Source of the DNA: JAJEFO01 sp965208685 | Lineage (GTDB): Bacteria > Pseudomonadota > Alphaproteobacteria > Rhodobacterales > Rhodobacteraceae | Reading direction: 5' to 3' | Assembly: GCA_965208685.1 (NCBI GenBank) | Contig: CBDBPL010000007.1 | Location: 4,588,001 to 4,652,000, forward strand | Length of the DNA stretch: 64,000 bases | Shown here: positions 61,458 to 64,000 of the stretch, piece after piece | Layout of the letters: each line of letters starts with the position of its first letter | Numbering within the stretch: position 1 is the first letter of the stretch | The notes under the pieces: generated by a model | Told to the model about the DNA's origin: nothing | What the model saw: the letters and a program-made list of their open reading frames with translations, nothing else | Database searches by the model: none | Translations under genes and position numbers: made by a program

Positions 61458-62864
61458 TCAGCAGCTGTAGTACATCTTGAATTCGACCGGGTGAGGCGTG
61501 TGCTCGTAGGCGTAGATCTCTTCCCACTTGAGTTCCATGTAGCCCTCGATCTGGCTGCGGGTGAAGACGTCGCCCTGAAGCAGGAAGTCCATGTCGGATT
61601 CCAGTTCGGCCATCGCCTCGCGGAGGCTTGCGCAGACCGTCGGGATTCCCTCCAGCTCTTCGGGGGGCAGATCGTAGAGATCCTTGTCCATCGGATCGCC
61701 TGGGTCGATCTTGTTCTTGATGCCGTCGAGACCGGCCATCAGGAGCGACGCAAACGCGAGATAGGGGTTCGCGGCGGGATCGGGGAAGCGAACTTCCACG
61801 CGCTTGGCCTTCGGACTCTCAGTCCACGGAATCCGGCACGACGCCGAGCGGTTCCGAGCCGAATACGCCCTCAGCACCGGAGCCTCGAAGCCCGGAATCA
61901 AGCGCTTGTAGGAGTTCGTCGCCGGATTGGTGAAGGCGTTGAGCGCCTTCGCGTGCTTGAGCACGCCTCCGATGTAGTAGAGCGCCTCCTGGCTGAGATC
62001 GGCATACCGGTCCCCTGCAAAGAGCGGCTTTCCATCTTTCCAGATCGACTGGTTCACGTGCATGCCCGTTCCGTTGTCGCCTGCGATCGGCTTGGGCATG
62101 AACGTGGCCGACTTGCCGTAAGCATGCGACACCTGGTGGATGACGTACTTGTACTTTTGCAGATTGTCTCCCTGATCGGTGAGCGAACTGAAGACGAGGC
62201 CAAGCTCGTGCTGGCACGAAGCCACTTCGTGGTGGTGCTTGTCGACCTTCATGCCCATGCGCTTCATCGTCGAGAGCATTTCCGAGCGGATGTCCTGGGC
62301 GTCATCGACCGGAGGAACCGGAAAATAGCCGCCCTTGATGCCGGGGCGGTGGCCCATGTTGCCCATTTCGTACTCGGTATCGGTGTTCCACGAACCGTCA
62401 ATCGCGTCGACCTCATAGCCGACCTTGTTCATTTCGACCGAATAGCGGACATCGTCGAAGATGAAGAACTCAGCTTCCGGTCCCCAGAACGACTGGTCGC
62501 CGATTCCGCTGGACTTGAGATAGGCTTCGGCCTTTTCAGACGTCCCACGAGGGTCTCGCTCGTAGTGTTCGCCGGTATCCGGCTCCACGACCGAGCAATG
62601 GACCGCCAGCGTCGTCTCCGCGAAGAACGGATCCATGTACGCACTCGAGGTGTCGGGCATCAGCTTCATGTCGGACTGGTCGATCGACTTCCAGCCGGCG
62701 ATGGAGGAACCGTCGAACATGAGCCCTTCCTCAAGGAAGTCCTCGTCCACCTCGTCTGCGAGCACGGTCACGTGCTGCAGCTTGCCACGAGGATCCGTGA
62801 ACCGAATGTCCACGTATTCCACCTCTTCGTCCTTGATCGTCTGCAAGACGTCCTTGTTGCTCAT
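61458..62864 (-). CDS. glnA: Glutamine synthetase type I
   Basis: 468 residues. GS beta-grasp and catalytic signatures are visible (FDGSSIAGWKSIDQSD, KPIAGDNGTGMHVNQS, RFPDPAANPYLAFA). The adenylylation segment MDKDLYDLPPEE carries the Tyr modified in proteobacteria. Follows glnB by 38 bp in one nitrogen-control operon. Confidence 0.97.
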   Translation of the reverse strand: MSNKDVLQTIKDEEVEYVDIRFTDPRGKLQHVTVLADEVDEDFLEEGLMFDGSSIAGWKSIDQSDMKLMPDTSSAYMDPFFAETTLAVHCSVVEPDTGEHYERDPRGTSEKAEAYLKSSGIGDQSFWGPEAEFFIFDDVRYSVEMNKVGYEVDAIDGSWNTDTEYEMGNMGHRPGIKGGYFPVPPVDDAQDIRSEMLSTMKRMGMKVDKHHHEVASCQHELGLVFSSLTDQGDNLQKYKYVIHQVSHAYGKSATFMPKPIAGDNGTGMHVNQSIWKDGKPLFAGDRYADLSQEALYYIGGVLKHAKALNAFTNPATNSYKRLIPGFEAPVLRAYSARNRSASCRIPWTESPKAKRVEVRFPDPAANPYLAFASLLMAGLDGIKNKIDPGDPMDKDLYDLPPEELEGIPTVCASLREAMAELESDMDFLLQGDVFTRSQIEGYMELKWEEIYAYEHTPHPVEFKMYYSC

Positions 62865-62902
62865 GGAGCGGTCCTCCTGTCCTTACTCTGGATGCTGAAT
62901 GG

Positions 62903-63241
62903 TCACAGCGCTTCCACCCCGGACTCTCCCGTCCGGATTCGGATGGCTTCGCTGATCTCGCTGACAAAAATCTTTCCGTCTCCGATCTTGTCTGTCTTGG
63001 CCGCTCCGACGATGGCCTCGACGGCCGCGTCGACCTGATCGGAGGGAAGCACGACTTCGACCTTCACCTTGGGCAGGAAATCCACGACATATTCGGCGCC
63101 TCGATAGAGCTCGGTGTGACCCTTCTGGCGTCCGAATCCCTTCACTTCGACCACGGATATGCCCTGGACTCCGACGTCCTGCAGCGCTTCCTTGACCTCA
63201 TCAAGCTTGAACGGTTTGATGATTGCCTCAATTTTCTTCAT
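62903..63241 (-). CDS. glnB: Nitrogen regulatory protein PII
   Basis: 112 residues beginning MKKIEAIIKPFKLDEV. The T-loop GRQKGHTELYRGAEY carries the uridylylation site Tyr51. It senses 2-oxoglutarate, ATP/ADP and glutamine status and precedes glnA, so the operon couples sensor and enzyme. Confidence 0.97.
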   Translation of the reverse strand: MKKIEAIIKPFKLDEVKEALQDVGVQGISVVEVKGFGRQKGHTELYRGAEYVVDFLPKVKVEVVLPSDQVDAAVEAIVGAAKTDKIGDGKIFVSEISEAIRIRTGESGVEAL

Positions 63242-63760
63242 GGCGTTGCCCCCTTGTGCATCTGGCATCAATCATCATGCGCAGCCTGTGCCTGCAATTG
63301 CGGCAACCGGAAGTCGCGCTTGGATAGAATGTGCCAAGGGTCCATCTGCCCGTTTTTTAGGCGCCCCGCCTGAAATTCCGCCCGTTTTGGAACGCATGAA
63401 CGTCATCCGCAATTCTCGTCGGCCGATTGCTCGCACGCACTTGGCGGCGGGTCAAGTGCAACGGTTGCGGGTTGGGGGCGGATTCCGTAATCGCTTCCTT
63501 GCCCGAACGGATGCGCCTCCGGAAGCGCTGGCCGGCAGCGCTTGGCGTGGATGGATTGCAAAAGCGATCCAGGCTGCCGCGACCAGGCCAGGAACAAGAG
63601 ACTTGCCCGGGCTGGGCTGCACGAGTTCCCTGAACGCGACGGTCCATGCACCCGCGATGCGACGATGGTGATCATCACGTGACTGTTCAAGCGGCTTCAA
63701 CTCAATCAGTATAGGCCTGCAAGACCACCGGAACGGGGCAATGCCAGAGCTCGAACGTCC
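63242..63760. other. 519-bp divergent intergenic region between glnB and nnrE
   Basis: No supported gene. It should contain the nitrogen-regulated glnBA promoter. The closest sigma-54-like match upstream of glnB (minus strand, TTGGCACATTCTATCC around 63331) lacks the GC of the -12 element, so it is not called. Confidence 0.5.
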
Positions 63761-64000
63761 ATGGGCGGAGAAACTGCCGTGTCGCGAGGCGCGGTCGTGA
63801 CCGTCATTCTGACCGCCGAAGAAATGCGAGCCGTTGAACAGGCCGCCATGTCGAGCGGAGAGGTCACGGGGCTTGAACTCATGGAACGGGCCGGCAGGGG
63901 CGTCGTGGAGGCGATCTTCGAGAATTGGCCGGATCTGGCCAGCACCTCGCATCGCGCACACGTGCTTTGCGGCCCAGGCAACAACGGTGGCGACGGGTTC
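63761..64000 (+). CDS. nnrE: NAD(P)H-hydrate epimerase domain protein, N-terminal part (cut by window end)
   Basis: 80 codons to the end of the window. ILTAEEMRAVEQAAMSSGE and ELMERAGRGVVEAI are the YjeF_N opening, and VLCGPGNNGGDGF is the nucleotide-binding signature. In most bacteria this domain is fused to the C-terminal dehydratase NnrD; that part would lie beyond the window. A GTG at 63797 is an alternative start. Confidence 0.88.
   Translation, partial: MGGETAVSRGAVVTVILTAEEMRAVEQAAMSSGEVTGLELMERAGRGVVEAIFENWPDLASTSHRAHVLCGPGNNGGDGF

Noticed and set aside
63272..63360. Possible sigma-54 promoter of glnBA
   Set aside because: The GG-N10-GC core is not met (GG-N10-CC), so it was not called although nitrogen control of glnBA is expected.

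Overview
The window looks like chromosome of a high-GC alphaproteobacterium, most probably Rhodobacterales. The evidence is the phaZ-phaC-phasin cluster with TGC-rich operators, a smo/mtl-type polyol operon, single-cysteine L36 (rpmJ), glnB-glnA, DUF3572, YggT, and many ABC/TTT importers. No rRNA, CRISPR array, complete prophage or intact transposon was seen. The only RNA gene is a tRNA-Val(GAC).

Layout. 1-5 kb: a murein endopeptidase (cut by the window edge) coupled to a UMF1-type MFS protein, then YggT, and an EF-hand protein followed by an ECF sigma factor, a one-TM putative anti-sigma and a CnrX-like periplasmic sensor. 5-10 kb: PHB cycle genes (depolymerase, synthase, two tandem phasins) with putative PhaR operators. 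Both phasin 3' UTRs carry a near-identical hairpin displaying (C)CTCCTCCC, like Rhodobacter CcsR/'cuckoo' RNAs. 10-15 kb: a polyamine-type ABC importer operon with a DUF1330 gene. 15-19.5 kb: a two-component flavin monooxygenase operon (hydrolase, flavin reductase with Nudix-like tail, LLM oxygenase, aldehyde dehydrogenase) whose 5' end abuts an IS5-type relic.

20-27 kb: a LacI regulator and a smoEFGK-smoS-mtlK polyol operon with three lesions: a 61-bp duplication in the promoter region, a frameshift in the ATPase gene, and a dehydrogenase gene reduced to 53 codons. 27-32 kb: creatinase plus decayed genes (DUF3883 protein, a LacI regulator with a frameshift and a stop, a CoA-transferase head joined to an enoyl-CoA hydratase body). 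32-38 kb: a compact operon of an MBL hydrolase, a 3-hydroxyacyl-CoA dehydrogenase and a complete sugar-type ABC importer.

39-50 kb: two divergent carbohydrate gene sets around a GntR regulator. Leftward are an MBL lactonase-like enzyme, a HAD phosphatase, a class II aldolase and an FGGY kinase. Rightward are an ATPase relic, an orphan permease, a UPF0261 protein, a class II aldolase and a RhaD-like aldolase/SDR fusion, followed by a ureohydrolase. 50-56 kb: LysR, a TctCBA importer and a translationally coupled cytosolic sulfatase. 57-64 kb: an oxidoreductase and then core genes (rpmJ, tRNA-Val, N-formylglutamate amidohydrolase, Deg protease, glnA, glnB, start of nnrE).

Taken together, this is a core backbone carrying a 30-kb accessory block specialised for uptake and breakdown of polyols, sugar acids/lactones, organosulfates and guanidino compounds. 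Part of that block is visibly being lost by small deletions. All functions are inferred from sequence reading; no database search was run.
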